Assembly (NCBI GenBank): GCA_014729375.1
Contig: WJKA01000696.1
Location: forward strand, 1 to 6,931
DNA from: Chitinivibrionales bacterium
GTDB lineage: Bacteria; Fibrobacterota; Chitinivibrionia; Chitinivibrionales; WJKA01
Direction of reading: 5' to 3'
Length of the DNA stretch: 6,931 bases
This document shows positions 1 to 6,931 of the stretch, piece by piece. The first letter of the stretch is position 1; every line of letters starts with the position of its first letter. A program made the translations under genes and the position numbers. The notes below the pieces were generated by a model that worked only from the letters and a program-made list of their open reading frames with translations, made no database searches and had not been told where the DNA came from.

Positions 1-635
1 ACCCCGGTGTTATCGAGTTGCGGGACCGCCAGATGAGAAATTTTCTTGCAACACTTTTCTTTTCACAGGGCGTTCCCATGCTGCTCGGCGGCGATGAAAT
101 ATGCAGGACCCAGCACGGAAACAATAATGCATATTGTCAGGACAATGAAATTTCATGGTATAACTGGGCTGTGGATGACCGCAAAAATTCCATGTTTGAA
201 TTTACCCGTTCTCTGATTCAGATCCGGCAGCATCATCCTGTTTTCAGAAAAAGGAAATTTTTCAAGGGAGAAGGTAAAGAGGGGAAATCGCTTAAAGACA
301 TTATCTGGCTTAAACCTGACGGGCGGGAAATGACAGCGCGGGACTGGGACAAGCTTTTTTTTAAAACAATCGGCATTCTCCTCAACGGCAGGGGTATCGA
401 TGAAGTTGATTTCCGGGGAAATGAGATTGTCGACGATACCTTTATGTTGATCCTCAATGTTCAGGAAGAGCCTGTTATTTTCAACCTCCCCCCCTGCATG
501 CACGACAGCACGGTCTGTGTCTACACTATCCACGATACTATTGATGAACGCAATGGAGAGAAAATTACGCAATCAAGCTTTATCATTAAGGGACACTCAT
601 GTGCGCTGTTGCGCGCCGATAAGGAGATACAATGA
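1..635 (+). CDS. glgX: Glycogen debranching enzyme GlgX/TreX, C-terminal part (5' end outside window)
   Basis: This is the 3' part of an isoamylase-type (GH13) debranching enzyme, which hydrolyses alpha-1,6 branch linkages in glycogen in the cytoplasm. The frame is open from base 3 and gives 210 residues before the TGA at 633-635. Family members are roughly 650-700 residues, so about two thirds of the protein, including the catalytic Asp/Glu/Asp core, is missing. Family signatures seen are RDRQMRNFLATLFFSQGVPM, then LLGGDEICRTQHGNNNAYCQ leading into DNEISWYNW, then a C-terminal beta domain with WLKPDGREMTARDW, GIDEVDFRG and DDTFMLILN. These match GlgX/TreX rather than pullulanase. An internal TTG or ATG near the left edge should not be taken as the start. 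The gene overlaps glgE by 4 bases, implying cotranscription. It may trim branches of the polymer made by the downstream genes, or supply linear glucan to TreY/TreZ if those are upstream. The family is confident; the GlgX versus TreX role is not resolved. Confidence 0.93.
   Translation, partial: PGVIELRDRQMRNFLATLFFSQGVPMLLGGDEICRTQHGNNNAYCQDNEISWYNWAVDDRKNSMFEFTRSLIQIRQHHPVFRKRKFFKGEGKEGKSLKDIIWLKPDGREMTARDWDKLFFKTIGILLNGRGIDEVDFRGNEIVDDTFMLILNVQEEPVIFNLPPCMHDSTVCVYTIHDTIDERNGEKITQSSFIIKGHSCALLRADKEIQ
620..626 (+). promoter_or_regulatory. Ribosome binding site for glgE, inside the end of glgX
   Basis: TAAGGAG lies 5 bases before the ATG at 632 and within the last codons of glgX. It supports the 632 start and places glgE initiation where ribosomes finishing glgX terminate (ATGA overlap). 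Confidence 0.8.
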
Positions 636-2587
636 GCGGAAAAGACGGCCGCCGTCGAGCAATAATAATAAATGTCACTCCCCAGATTGAAAACGGCCGT
701 TTCCCTGTAAAACGTATTCCCGGCGAAGAGGTTGTTGTTGAAGCGGACATTTTTTCCGACGGCCATGACGATATCGGCGCAGTAATTGCATACAGAAAAG
801 ACGGGAGTAAAACCTGGAACGAACGTGCAATGACCCATATTGTAAACGACCGATGGCGGGGAGCGTTCGTAGTTCGAGAAACAGGTCTGTATCAGTATAC
901 ACTTTACGCCTGGGTCGATCATTTCTCCACTTGGCAAAAAGCCCTGCACAAAAAAATCGAAGCCGGCAGGGACATTGTGATTGATTTGCAGATCGGCCTT
1001 GAAATGATTGCGGCGACAGCAAAACGAATCCGGAGTTCCGACCGGAAACAGCTCCTCTATATCGAAAAAAGGATCAAAGAAGAAAAAGATACTGCAACGG
1101 CTGCATCGTTTGCGCTTTCCCAAGGAACATCCAATATAATGACCAGGTACCCGGACAGGCGATTTGCCAAAGGATTCGAAAAAGTACTCCGGGTCCGTGT
1201 CGACCGCAAAAAAGCGCTCTTCAGTTCGTGGTATGAATTGTTTCCGCGGTCACTTGGTCCGGGAAATACTCACGGTACCTTTGCCGATTGTGAGAAAACA
1301 ATTCCCGAAATTGCGAAAAATGGATTTGATGTCCTCTACTTTCCGCCGATTCATCCGATCGGCACAACCCATCGAAAAGGAAAAAATAATTCTGCTTCAT
1401 GCGAACCAGGCGATCCCGGGAGCCCATGGGCGATCGGGTCCGTCGAAGGCGGCCATACGGCAATACACAGTCAACTGGGGACCATGAAGGATTTCAAAAA
1501 TCTGGTGCGGAAAGCCCATGAGCACGGGGTTGAAATCGCACTTGACATTGCGTTTCAATGCTCCCCCGATCACCCCTGGGTACACAACCACCCCGAATGG
1601 TTTCTCACGCGTCCGGACGGCACCATTCAGTTTGCGGAAAATCCCCCGAAAAAATATGAGGATATAGTCCCTCTTAATTTCGAATCGGAAAACTGGCCGG
1701 AGTTGTGGAACGAACTGAAAAATGTTTTTGATTTCTGGATCGACAAAGGGATCAGAATTTTCCGGGTCGATAATCCGCATACCAAGTCTTTCCGGTTCTG
1801 GGAGTGGTGCCTGCAGGAAATCCTTGCAGTAAATCCCGATGTGATATTTCTTTCCGAAGCGTTTACCCGGCCGAAAGTGATGCAATGGCTGGCGAAAATC
1901 GGATTTACCCAGTCATACACTTACTTTACATGGAGAGATTCAAAGCATGAATTCATCGAGTATTTGACCGAATTGACCCGAACTGAGATGGGCGAATATT
2001 TCCGTCCGAATTTCTGGCCCAACACACCGGACATACTTGCCCGGGCATTGCAATATGCCGGAAGACCGTCGTTTATCAACAGATTAATTCTCGCTGCAAC
2101 TCTTTCTTCGAATTTTGGCGTGTACGGACCGGCATTCGAATTGTGTGTCAATACTCCTGTCCCGGAAAAAGAAGAATATCTGAATTCGGAAAAGTATGAA
2201 ATCAAAGACTGGCCCCCGCGAAAAGAAGACAGCCTTGCAGGTCTTATGAGCCGGCTTAATCAAATCAGGCGGGAAAACGCCGCCCTGCAGCAGACCCGGA
2301 ATATCGAATTTCTGCGCATCGAGAACGACCAGCTTATCTGCTATCTCAAAATTGCAAGCGGCGACAGGTCCGGCCCGATGCTCATCGCGGTCAATCTGGA
2401 TCCGCATAACACACAGACGGGGTGGGTTGAAGTCCCGCTCGAAAAATTAGACATCACTGATAACCGACCGTTTAAAGTCTATGACTGCATAAGCGATACA
2501 GCATACACATGGAAAGGCCGATTTAATTATATAGAACTTAATCCGCATATCATGCCTGCTCACATATTCAGTGTGCACACTCTTTGA
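632..2587 (+). CDS. glgE: GlgE: alpha-1,4-glucan:maltose-1-phosphate maltosyltransferase
   Basis: This GH13_3 enzyme transfers maltosyl units from alpha-maltose 1-phosphate to the non-reducing end of alpha-1,4-glucan, releasing phosphate, in the cytoplasm. The 651 residues match the usual length of about 650-700. An N-terminal beta domain (about 10-118, with RWRGAFVVRETGLYQYTLYAW) is followed by a helical segment (about 120-190) and then the barrel, starting FSSWYELFPRS (197-207). GlgE signatures include FPPIHPIGTTHRKGKNN (237-253), GDPGSPWAIGSVEGGH (260-275) and YEDIVPLNFES (342-352). The nucleophile is probably D380 (FRVDNPHTK) and the acid/base E409 (FLSEAF). Their 29-residue spacing equals that of D394/E423 in Streptomyces coelicolor GlgE. 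D467 in NTPD is the probable third carboxylate. The C-terminal beta domain runs from about 555 to 651. The ATG start is fixed by TAAGGAG and the glgX overlap. The fused treS-mak gene 58 bases downstream supplies its substrate. No key residue appears missing. Confidence 0.96.
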   Translation: MSGKDGRRRAIIINVTPQIENGRFPVKRIPGEEVVVEADIFSDGHDDIGAVIAYRKDGSKTWNERAMTHIVNDRWRGAFVVRETGLYQYTLYAWVDHFSTWQKALHKKIEAGRDIVIDLQIGLEMIAATAKRIRSSDRKQLLYIEKRIKEEKDTATAASFALSQGTSNIMTRYPDRRFAKGFEKVLRVRVDRKKALFSSWYELFPRSLGPGNTHGTFADCEKTIPEIAKNGFDVLYFPPIHPIGTTHRKGKNNSASCEPGDPGSPWAIGSVEGGHTAIHSQLGTMKDFKNLVRKAHEHGVEIALDIAFQCSPDHPWVHNHPEWFLTRPDGTIQFAENPPKKYEDIVPLNFESENWPELWNELKNVFDFWIDKGIRIFRVDNPHTKSFRFWEWCLQEILAVNPDVIFLSEAFTRPKVMQWLAKIGFTQSYTYFTWRDSKHEFIEYLTELTRTEMGEYFRPNFWPNTPDILARALQYAGRPSFINRLILAATLSSNFGVYGPAFELCVNTPVPEKEEYLNSEKYEIKDWPPRKEDSLAGLMSRLNQIRRENAALQQTRNIEFLRIENDQLICYLKIASGDRSGPMLIAVNLDPHNTQTGWVEVPLEKLDITDNRPFKVYDCISDTAYTWKGRFNYIELNPHIMPAHIFSVHTL

Positions 2588-2645
2588 GCTGCGACAATGT
2601 GATTTGTGGAATTTTTACGAACATCGACATAAGGAGTAACGACAC
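2588..2645 (+). promoter_or_regulatory. 58-base glgE/treS-mak gap with ribosome binding site TAAGGAG (2630-2636)
   Basis: This is the largest gap between genes in the window. TAAGGAG sits 9 bases before the ATG at 2646 and fixes the start of the fused gene. I see no GC-rich stem plus T-run terminator and no convincing -35/-10 pair, so readthrough from glgE is the simplest reading. Confidence 0.75.
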
Positions 2646-5600
2646 ATGCCGGGTGAAAGCGGTTGGAACGATCCGCTGTGGTACAAAGATGCAATCATTT
2701 ATGAACTGCCGGTACGAGCATTCAAGGACAACAACGATGACGGGATGGGTGATTTCAGGGGATTGACTCAGAAGCTTGATTATCTGAAGGACCTTGGAAT
2801 CACGGCAATCTGGCTGCTTCCCTTTTTCCCGTCACCGTTGCGCGACGACGGGTATGACATTTCCGATTATTATCATATCCACGGCGATTACGGAACACTG
2901 GCTGATTTTAAGCGCTTTGCCAGGGCTGCACACGCACGGGGCATCCGTATTATTGCCGAGCTCGTAATGAATCATACATCAAACGAACACGCATGGTTCC
3001 AGCGGGCCCGGTCTGCAAAATCGCGTTCGTCAATACGCAATTATTATGTCTGGAGCGATACACCGAACCGGTACGAGGACACCCGGATCATTTTCAAAGA
3101 TTTTGAAAATTCCAACTGGGCATGGGACCCGGTGGCGAAGGCATATTACTGGCACCGTTTTTTCTCTCATCAGCCCGACCTGAATTATGAAAATCCACGG
3201 GTGCAGGAAGCGATTATGAAGGTAATTGATTTCTGGTTTGACATCGGGGTTGACGGGTTCCGGCTTGACGCTGTGCCTTATTTATTTGAGCAGGAGGGTA
3301 CCAATTGCGAAAACCTCCCCAGGACCCACGCATTTTTGAAAAAACTCCGCCGCCATGTCGATAAAAAATACAAAGGAAAAATGCTTCTTGCCGAAGCGAA
3401 CCAGTGGCCCGAGGATGCGGTTGCATATTTCGGCAAGGGTGATGAGTGCCACATGGCGTTTCATTTCCCCCTTATGCCGCGGATTTTCATGGCCGTTCAA
3501 ATGGAAGACAGCTTTCCGGTAATCGACATTCTGAATACTACACCGCAGATACCGGAGTCATGCCAGTGGGCGATGTTTCTCCGCAACCATGATGAGTTGA
3601 CACTGGAGATGGTAACCGATGAAGAGCGTGACTACATGAACAGAGTCTATGCTGCGGACCCCAAAATGCGGATCAACTTCGGGATCCGCCGCCGACTCGC
3701 GCCGTTGCTGGGCAATAACCGGCGGAAAATCGAACTCATGAATATTCTGCTTTTTTCATTTCCCGGCACCCCGGCAATTTATTACGGTGATGAGATCGGA
3801 ATGGGTGACAATTTCTATCTCGGCGACCGGAACGGCGTCCGAACTCCCATGCAGTGGAGCGCAGGAAAAAACGCCGGTTTCTCTGATGCGAACCCGCAAA
3901 AGCTTTATTTTCCAACAATAATTGATCCGCAGTACCATTATGAAGCGGTCAACGTGGAGGTACAGGAAGAAAATCTCTCGTCCTTGTTGTGGTGGATGCG
4001 ACGGGTTATTGCAATGCGCAAGCAATTCAAGAGCTTTAGCCGGGGAGATATCACTTTTTTTTCATCGAATAATGCCAAAGTCATTTGTTTTACACGCTCA
4101 TATAAAGATGAATCGATTCTTGTCGCTGCCAATATCTCTCGCTATACGCAGGTTGCTGCTGTGGAGCTGTACGGTCTTTCCGGGAGGATTCCTGAAGAGA
4201 TTTTCAGCAGAAACACCCTTCCTCCGGTCCGGAAAACCCCTTATGTTCTGACACTCGGGCCCTATGGTCATTACTGGCTTCTTCTTAAAAAGAAAAACCG
4301 CAGCAAAAAAAAGAAAAAGATGCCGATGCTGAAAATCGCCGGCAACTGGACATCACTGTTTGAGGACAAAAATATCGCCGCGTTCGAATCGCAAATCCTC
4401 CCGGGGTATCTCCGCTCCTGCCGGTGGTTCGGCGGCAAAGCAAATGTCATACGCCGGATTGCAATTCTTGACAATATTCCAGTAGAATCGGCCAGGCTGT
4501 TGATTCTGTCGGTTAAATATAAAGAGGGCATCGACGAACGATATGTCCTCCCTGTGGCATTCGCCGGGAAAGAAGCAGCAACGGGTGTACGGGAAAATCA
4601 TCCTCATGCAGTTATTACACGTCTCAAAGTAGACTCGAACGAGGGCGTACTTTTTGATGCAGCCGGCCTGCAAAGCTTTCAGGGCGATATCCTTGGATTG
4701 ATTACCACCAGGAAACGATATCGGGGCACGGACGGCACGCTTGCCGGCTTCCGCGGCAGACAGTTGCGACCGCTTCTTGAAAAGGAGCAAGACCTTTCAT
4801 CAGCGCTTTTTGCCGCGGAGCAAAGCAATACTTCGATTAAATACGGTTCTACGCTGTTTTGCAAAATATACAGAAAGATTGAACCTGAAGAAAATCCCGA
4901 ACTGGAAATGGTCCGCTATTTATCCGAAAAAACAGCGTTTTCAAATCTTCCCTCTTTTGCCGGTGCAATTGAATACCGTTCAAAAAGACAGCACTACAGT
5001 ACCCTGGGAATCTTCCAGGCATACGTGGAAAATCGTGGCGATGCCTGGACCTATACGCTGGGGATATTGCGCGATTTTTTTGAAACAATCTGCGCCGAAA
5101 AACCGGCTCTTCCCGAAACAAATGAATACGGTACATTGGCGGACAGAACATTCATTCTTCCCGAATATCTGGAAAATCTTGTCAGTGCGGGGTTTTGTGA
5201 GATGATCCACCTTCTGGGCAAGCGCACGGCTGAGATGCACCTGGCACTGGGGAATCCGCAAAATAATGCCGGATTTTCACCGGAGAATTTTACGGTTCTG
5301 TATCAGCGTTCTATTTTTCAATCGATGCAGAGTTTATGCAGACGCACGGTGTCACTTCTGAAAAAAAGCATGCACACGCTGTCAAGAGGTGTGCGCAAAG
5401 ATGCTAAAACAGCCCTTGGTATGGAGAAAAACATAATCGGTGCGATGCGTGCTGTTACGCATACCAAAATGCAGGCGCAGAAAATCAGAATTCACGGCGA
5501 TCTCCATCTGGGCCAGATTCTTTACACAGGAAAAGATTTCATTTTCATGGATTTTGAAGGCGAGCCGGCGCGTCCGCTGAACGAGCGAAAACTTAAATAC

Positions 5601-5939
5601 TCTGCTCTCCGGGATATTGCCGGCATGGTCCGTTCGTTTCATTATGCAGGCTATGTTGCATTGTATCAGGACGCCGGCATGCCTGAGGATACCAGAGAAT
5701 TACTTACCGGATGGATAAAGCTTTTTTACAAAAACATTTCGGCTATTTTCCTCGAATCATATTTCACCACAATGAATGCTTCAACAATTGTACCGCAAAA
5801 GATCGAGCATCGAAACATACTGCTCAAAGCATTTTTGCTGGAAAAAGCTGTCTACGAACTCGGTTATGAATTAAACAACCGTCCGCAATGGGCAATTGTG
5901 CCGGTAAAAGGCATTCTTGAATTAATGGAAAACGAATAG
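2646..5939 (+). CDS. treS-mak: Bifunctional trehalose synthase / maltokinase fusion (TreS-Mak)
   Basis: One 1097-residue protein joins two consecutive steps: TreS (trehalose to maltose isomerisation) and Mak/Pep2 (ATP-dependent phosphorylation of maltose to maltose 1-phosphate, the GlgE donor). The TreS half (about 1-548) starts NDPLWYKDAIIYELPVRAF (8-26). It carries VMNHTS (107-112), the nucleophile D208 in GFRLDAVPYLFEQEGTNCEN, the acid/base E250 in LLAEANQWPEDAV, D316 in FLRNHDELTLEMVTDEERDY, and GVRTPMQW (397-404). A lysine-rich linker (548-558) follows. The Mak half (about 559-1097) opens with LPGYLRSCRWFGGKA (585-599), a typical maltokinase N-terminal motif. It has the aminoglycoside-phosphotransferase-like catalytic signature HGDLHLGQ (950-957, D952 the likely base) and the metal-binding DFEGEPARPLNERK (969-982). 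It ends NNRPQWAIVPVKGI (1077-1090). Both active sites look intact. Fused TreS-Mak proteins of about this size are known in bacteria. The start is set by TAAGGAG 9 bases upstream. The A-rich linker DNA is described separately. Confidence 0.96.
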   Translation: MPGESGWNDPLWYKDAIIYELPVRAFKDNNDDGMGDFRGLTQKLDYLKDLGITAIWLLPFFPSPLRDDGYDISDYYHIHGDYGTLADFKRFARAAHARGIRIIAELVMNHTSNEHAWFQRARSAKSRSSIRNYYVWSDTPNRYEDTRIIFKDFENSNWAWDPVAKAYYWHRFFSHQPDLNYENPRVQEAIMKVIDFWFDIGVDGFRLDAVPYLFEQEGTNCENLPRTHAFLKKLRRHVDKKYKGKMLLAEANQWPEDAVAYFGKGDECHMAFHFPLMPRIFMAVQMEDSFPVIDILNTTPQIPESCQWAMFLRNHDELTLEMVTDEERDYMNRVYAADPKMRINFGIRRRLAPLLGNNRRKIELMNILLFSFPGTPAIYYGDEIGMGDNFYLGDRNGVRTPMQWSAGKNAGFSDANPQKLYFPTIIDPQYHYEAVNVEVQEENLSSLLWWMRRVIAMRKQFKSFSRGDITFFSSNNAKVICFTRSYKDESILVAANISRYTQVAAVELYGLSGRIPEEIFSRNTLPPVRKTPYVLTLGPYGHYWLLLKKKNRSKKKKKMPMLKIAGNWTSLFEDKNIAAFESQILPGYLRSCRWFGGKANVIRRIAILDNIPVESARLLILSVKYKEGIDERYVLPVAFAGKEAATGVRENHPHAVITRLKVDSNEGVLFDAAGLQSFQGDILGLITTRKRYRGTDGTLAGFRGRQLRPLLEKEQDLSSALFAAEQSNTSIKYGSTLFCKIYRKIEPEENPELEMVRYLSEKTAFSNLPSFAGAIEYRSKRQHYSTLGIFQAYVENRGDAWTYTLGILRDFFETICAEKPALPETNEYGTLADRTFILPEYLENLVSAGFCEMIHLLGKRTAEMHLALGNPQNNAGFSPENFTVLYQRSIFQSMQSLCRRTVSLLKKSMHTLSRGVRKDAKTALGMEKNIIGAMRAVTHTKMQAQKIRIHGDLHLGQILYTGKDFIFMDFEGEPARPLNERKLKYSALRDIAGMVRSFHYAGYVALYQDAGMPEDTRELLTGWIKLFYKNISAIFLESYFTTMNASTIVPQKIEHRNILLKAFLLEKAVYELGYELNNRPQWAIVPVKGILELMENE
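4305..4344 (+). other. Possible slippage/frameshift site at the TreS-Mak domain junction
   Basis: Linker codons 554-558 read AAA AAA AAG AAA AAG. They contain an A8 run (4305-4312) and the heptamer A AAA AAG (4307-4313) in the codon register used for -1 frameshifting in E. coli dnaX. Seven bases later TGCCG (4321-4325) can pair with CGGCA (4340-4344) over a 14-base loop; an alternative pairing is CGAT (4324-4327) with ATCG (4335-4338). A -1 shift, or insertion of one A by RNA polymerase, adds 16 codons and stops at TGA 4361-4363, giving TreS alone of about 572 residues. Loss of one A stops at TGA 4330-4332. I see no strong Shine-Dalgarno stimulator upstream. The tract and stops are directly visible; function is inferred. 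Confidence 0.3.
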
Positions 5940-5963
5940 AAAAACAGAACAAAAAGAAGTAGT

Positions 5964-5968
5964 GAGGA
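5964..5968 (+). promoter_or_regulatory. Ribosome binding site for glgB
   Basis: GAGGA lies 10 bases before the ATG at 5979, within the 39-base gap after the treS-mak stop (TAG 5937-5939). It favours this start over the in-frame ATGs at codons 14 and 20. The gap shows no terminator. Confidence 0.6.
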
Positions 5969-5978
5969 CAGTTAGTGT

Positions 5979-6931
5979 ATGAAACAGAAAAAAGCAGTTA
6001 CCCCTGAAACGCCGGCAATGCCGGCACATGAAACCATGACCGATTTTGACTGCCACCTGTTCCGGGAAGGAAATCATTTTCGATTGTACCGGAAACTTGG
6101 AGCGCATCGTGCATCAAAGGACGGCGTTGGGGGGACTTTTTTTTCCGTATGGGCGCCCAACGCTGAACATGTATCGGTGATCGGCGATTTCAATGAGTGG
6201 GACCCGCAGAAAAATCCCATGGACTCCCGCTGGGACAGTTCGGGAATCTGGCAAACATTTATCCCGGATATCGGTGAAGGAGCACTGTACAAATTCCATA
6301 TTGTTTCGCAACACAACGGCTATCGGGTTGACAAAGGTGATCCTTTTGCTTTTTTCAACGAAACGCCGCCGAAAACCGCATCGACAGTTCGCGACCTCGG
6401 GTATGAATGGAATGATACTTTCTGGCTCGAAAACAGGAAAAAGCGCAATTCACTCGATTCCCCTATTGCCATATATGAATTGCACCCCGGATCCTGGCAA
6501 CGTAAAATTGAAGAATATGACCGTCCGCTCACCTATCGTGAATTCGCCGTGAGTCTGGCAAATTATGTGCAGGAATGCGGCTTTACCCATGTTGAGTTTC
6601 TTCCGCTTATGGAGCACCCGTTTTACGGCTCCTGGGGATATCAGACGACCGGCTACTTCGCGCCATCAAGCCGGTACGGCACGCCGCAGGACCTTATGTT
6701 CCTTATCGATACGCTTCACCGGAAAGAAATCGGTGTAATTCTTGACTGGGTACCTTCTCATTTCCCCTCCGATGAGCACGGTCTTGCGTATTTTGACGGC
6801 ACCCATCTGTTTGAACACGCCGATCCAAGACAGGGATTTCATCCCGACTGGCAAACCTATATTTTCAATTTCAGCAGGAACGAAGTACGCGAATTCCTGA
6901 TAAGCAGCGCGCTGTTCTGGCTTGACAAGTA
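5979..6931 (+). CDS. glgB: 1,4-alpha-glucan branching enzyme GlgB, N-terminal part (3' end outside window)
   Basis: GlgB cuts alpha-1,4 chains and reattaches them through alpha-1,6 bonds, branching the glucan in the cytoplasm. The frame is open from ATG 5979 to the right edge: 317 residues of a protein that is usually about 630-730. A short leader is followed by HLFREGNHFRLYRKLGAH (26-43), then a CBM48 domain (about 50-125) with FSVWAPNAEHVSVIGDFNEW (55-74). The GH13 barrel begins IAIYELHPGSW (163-173) and shows EHPFYGSWGYQTTGYFAP (212-229) and VILDWVPSHFP (253-263), all branching-enzyme hallmarks. It ends at ALFWLDK, where the family normally continues within about a dozen residues to the nucleophile motif GxRVDAV, so no catalytic carboxylate can be checked. 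The leader is too short for the extra N-terminal (N1) domain of E. coli GlgB, so this looks like the shorter form. Its position after treS-mak fits the last step of the GlgE pathway. Confidence 0.95.
   Translation, partial: MKQKKAVTPETPAMPAHETMTDFDCHLFREGNHFRLYRKLGAHRASKDGVGGTFFSVWAPNAEHVSVIGDFNEWDPQKNPMDSRWDSSGIWQTFIPDIGEGALYKFHIVSQHNGYRVDKGDPFAFFNETPPKTASTVRDLGYEWNDTFWLENRKKRNSLDSPIAIYELHPGSWQRKIEEYDRPLTYREFAVSLANYVQECGFTHVEFLPLMEHPFYGSWGYQTTGYFAPSSRYGTPQDLMFLIDTLHRKEIGVILDWVPSHFPSDEHGLAYFDGTHLFEHADPRQGFHPDWQTYIFNFSRNEVREFLISSALFWLDK

Noticed and set aside
355..362. T8 run in register in glgX as a possible slippage site
   Set aside because: It encodes conserved-looking LFF within the GlgX C-terminal domain, has no evident purpose there, and similar T8 runs occur in treS-mak and glgB, so it looks like background.
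521..1123. 200-codon open frame on the minus strand across the glgX/glgE junction
   Set aside because: It lies antisense to two clearly conserved genes, its translation resembles no family I recognise, and it has no visible ribosome binding site. It is a shadow frame.
1397..1885. 162-codon minus-strand open frame inside glgE
   Set aside because: It is antisense to the conserved GlgE catalytic barrel and shows no recognisable domain, so it is explained by codon bias of the real gene.
2584..2612. Possible promoter TTGAGC (2584-2589) and TGGAAT (2607-2612), 17 bases apart
   Set aside because: Each box matches only 4 of 6 consensus bases, a level expected by chance, and the gene spacing is consistent with readthrough.
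2598..2613. TGTGA half-site resembling a CRP operator in the glgE/treS-mak gap
   Set aside because: The matching TCACA half at the required spacing is absent (GAATT instead).
2584..2766. Short + strand open frame starting TTG at the end of glgE
   Set aside because: It starts across the glgE stop and runs into the treS-mak start in another frame. It lacks its own ribosome binding site, and its translation matches nothing known to me.
4741..5205. 154-codon + strand open frame inside the maltokinase half
   Set aside because: It is an out-of-frame shadow of the conserved Mak domain, with no recognisable motif and no ribosome binding site.

Overview
The window is a tightly packed bacterial alpha-glucan/trehalose operon. 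All four genes lie on the + strand and have no convincing terminator or promoter between them. Every gene belongs to, or feeds, the GlgE pathway, which makes a glycogen-like alpha-glucan from trehalose via maltose 1-phosphate. Base composition is moderate, with AT-rich lysine and phenylalanine codon runs and good AAGGAG-type ribosome binding sites. The host is a bacterium that I cannot place further from this sequence. Nothing suggests recent transfer: there are no transposases, integrases, tRNAs, CRISPR arrays or phage genes.

Layout: (1) bases 1-635 hold the C-terminal 210 residues of a GlgX/TreX-type glycogen debranching enzyme whose catalytic core lies upstream of the window. (2) Bases 632-2587 hold a complete GlgE maltosyltransferase (651 aa), overlapping the glgX stop by 4 bases. 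(3) Bases 2646-5939 hold a 1097-aa fusion of trehalose synthase (TreS) and maltokinase (Mak/Pep2). (4) Bases 5979-6931 hold the first 317 residues of a GlgB branching enzyme, cut by the window edge shortly before its expected catalytic aspartate.

How they work together (established for the families, inferred for this organism): TreS interconverts trehalose and maltose. The Mak domain phosphorylates maltose to alpha-maltose 1-phosphate. GlgE transfers the maltosyl unit to a growing alpha-1,4-glucan, and GlgB adds alpha-1,6 branches. GlgX removes short branches, which can recycle the polymer or supply linear chains for trehalose formation by TreY/TreZ if those exist upstream. No glgA or glgC is visible.

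The least ordinary feature is the TreS-Mak junction. There a lysine-rich linker is encoded by an A-rich tract containing an in-register A AAA AAG heptamer, followed by a small possible hairpin and quick stop codons in both other frames. This could allow some TreS to be made without the kinase, but similar 8-base homopolymers occur elsewhere in the window, so it is a hypothesis only.
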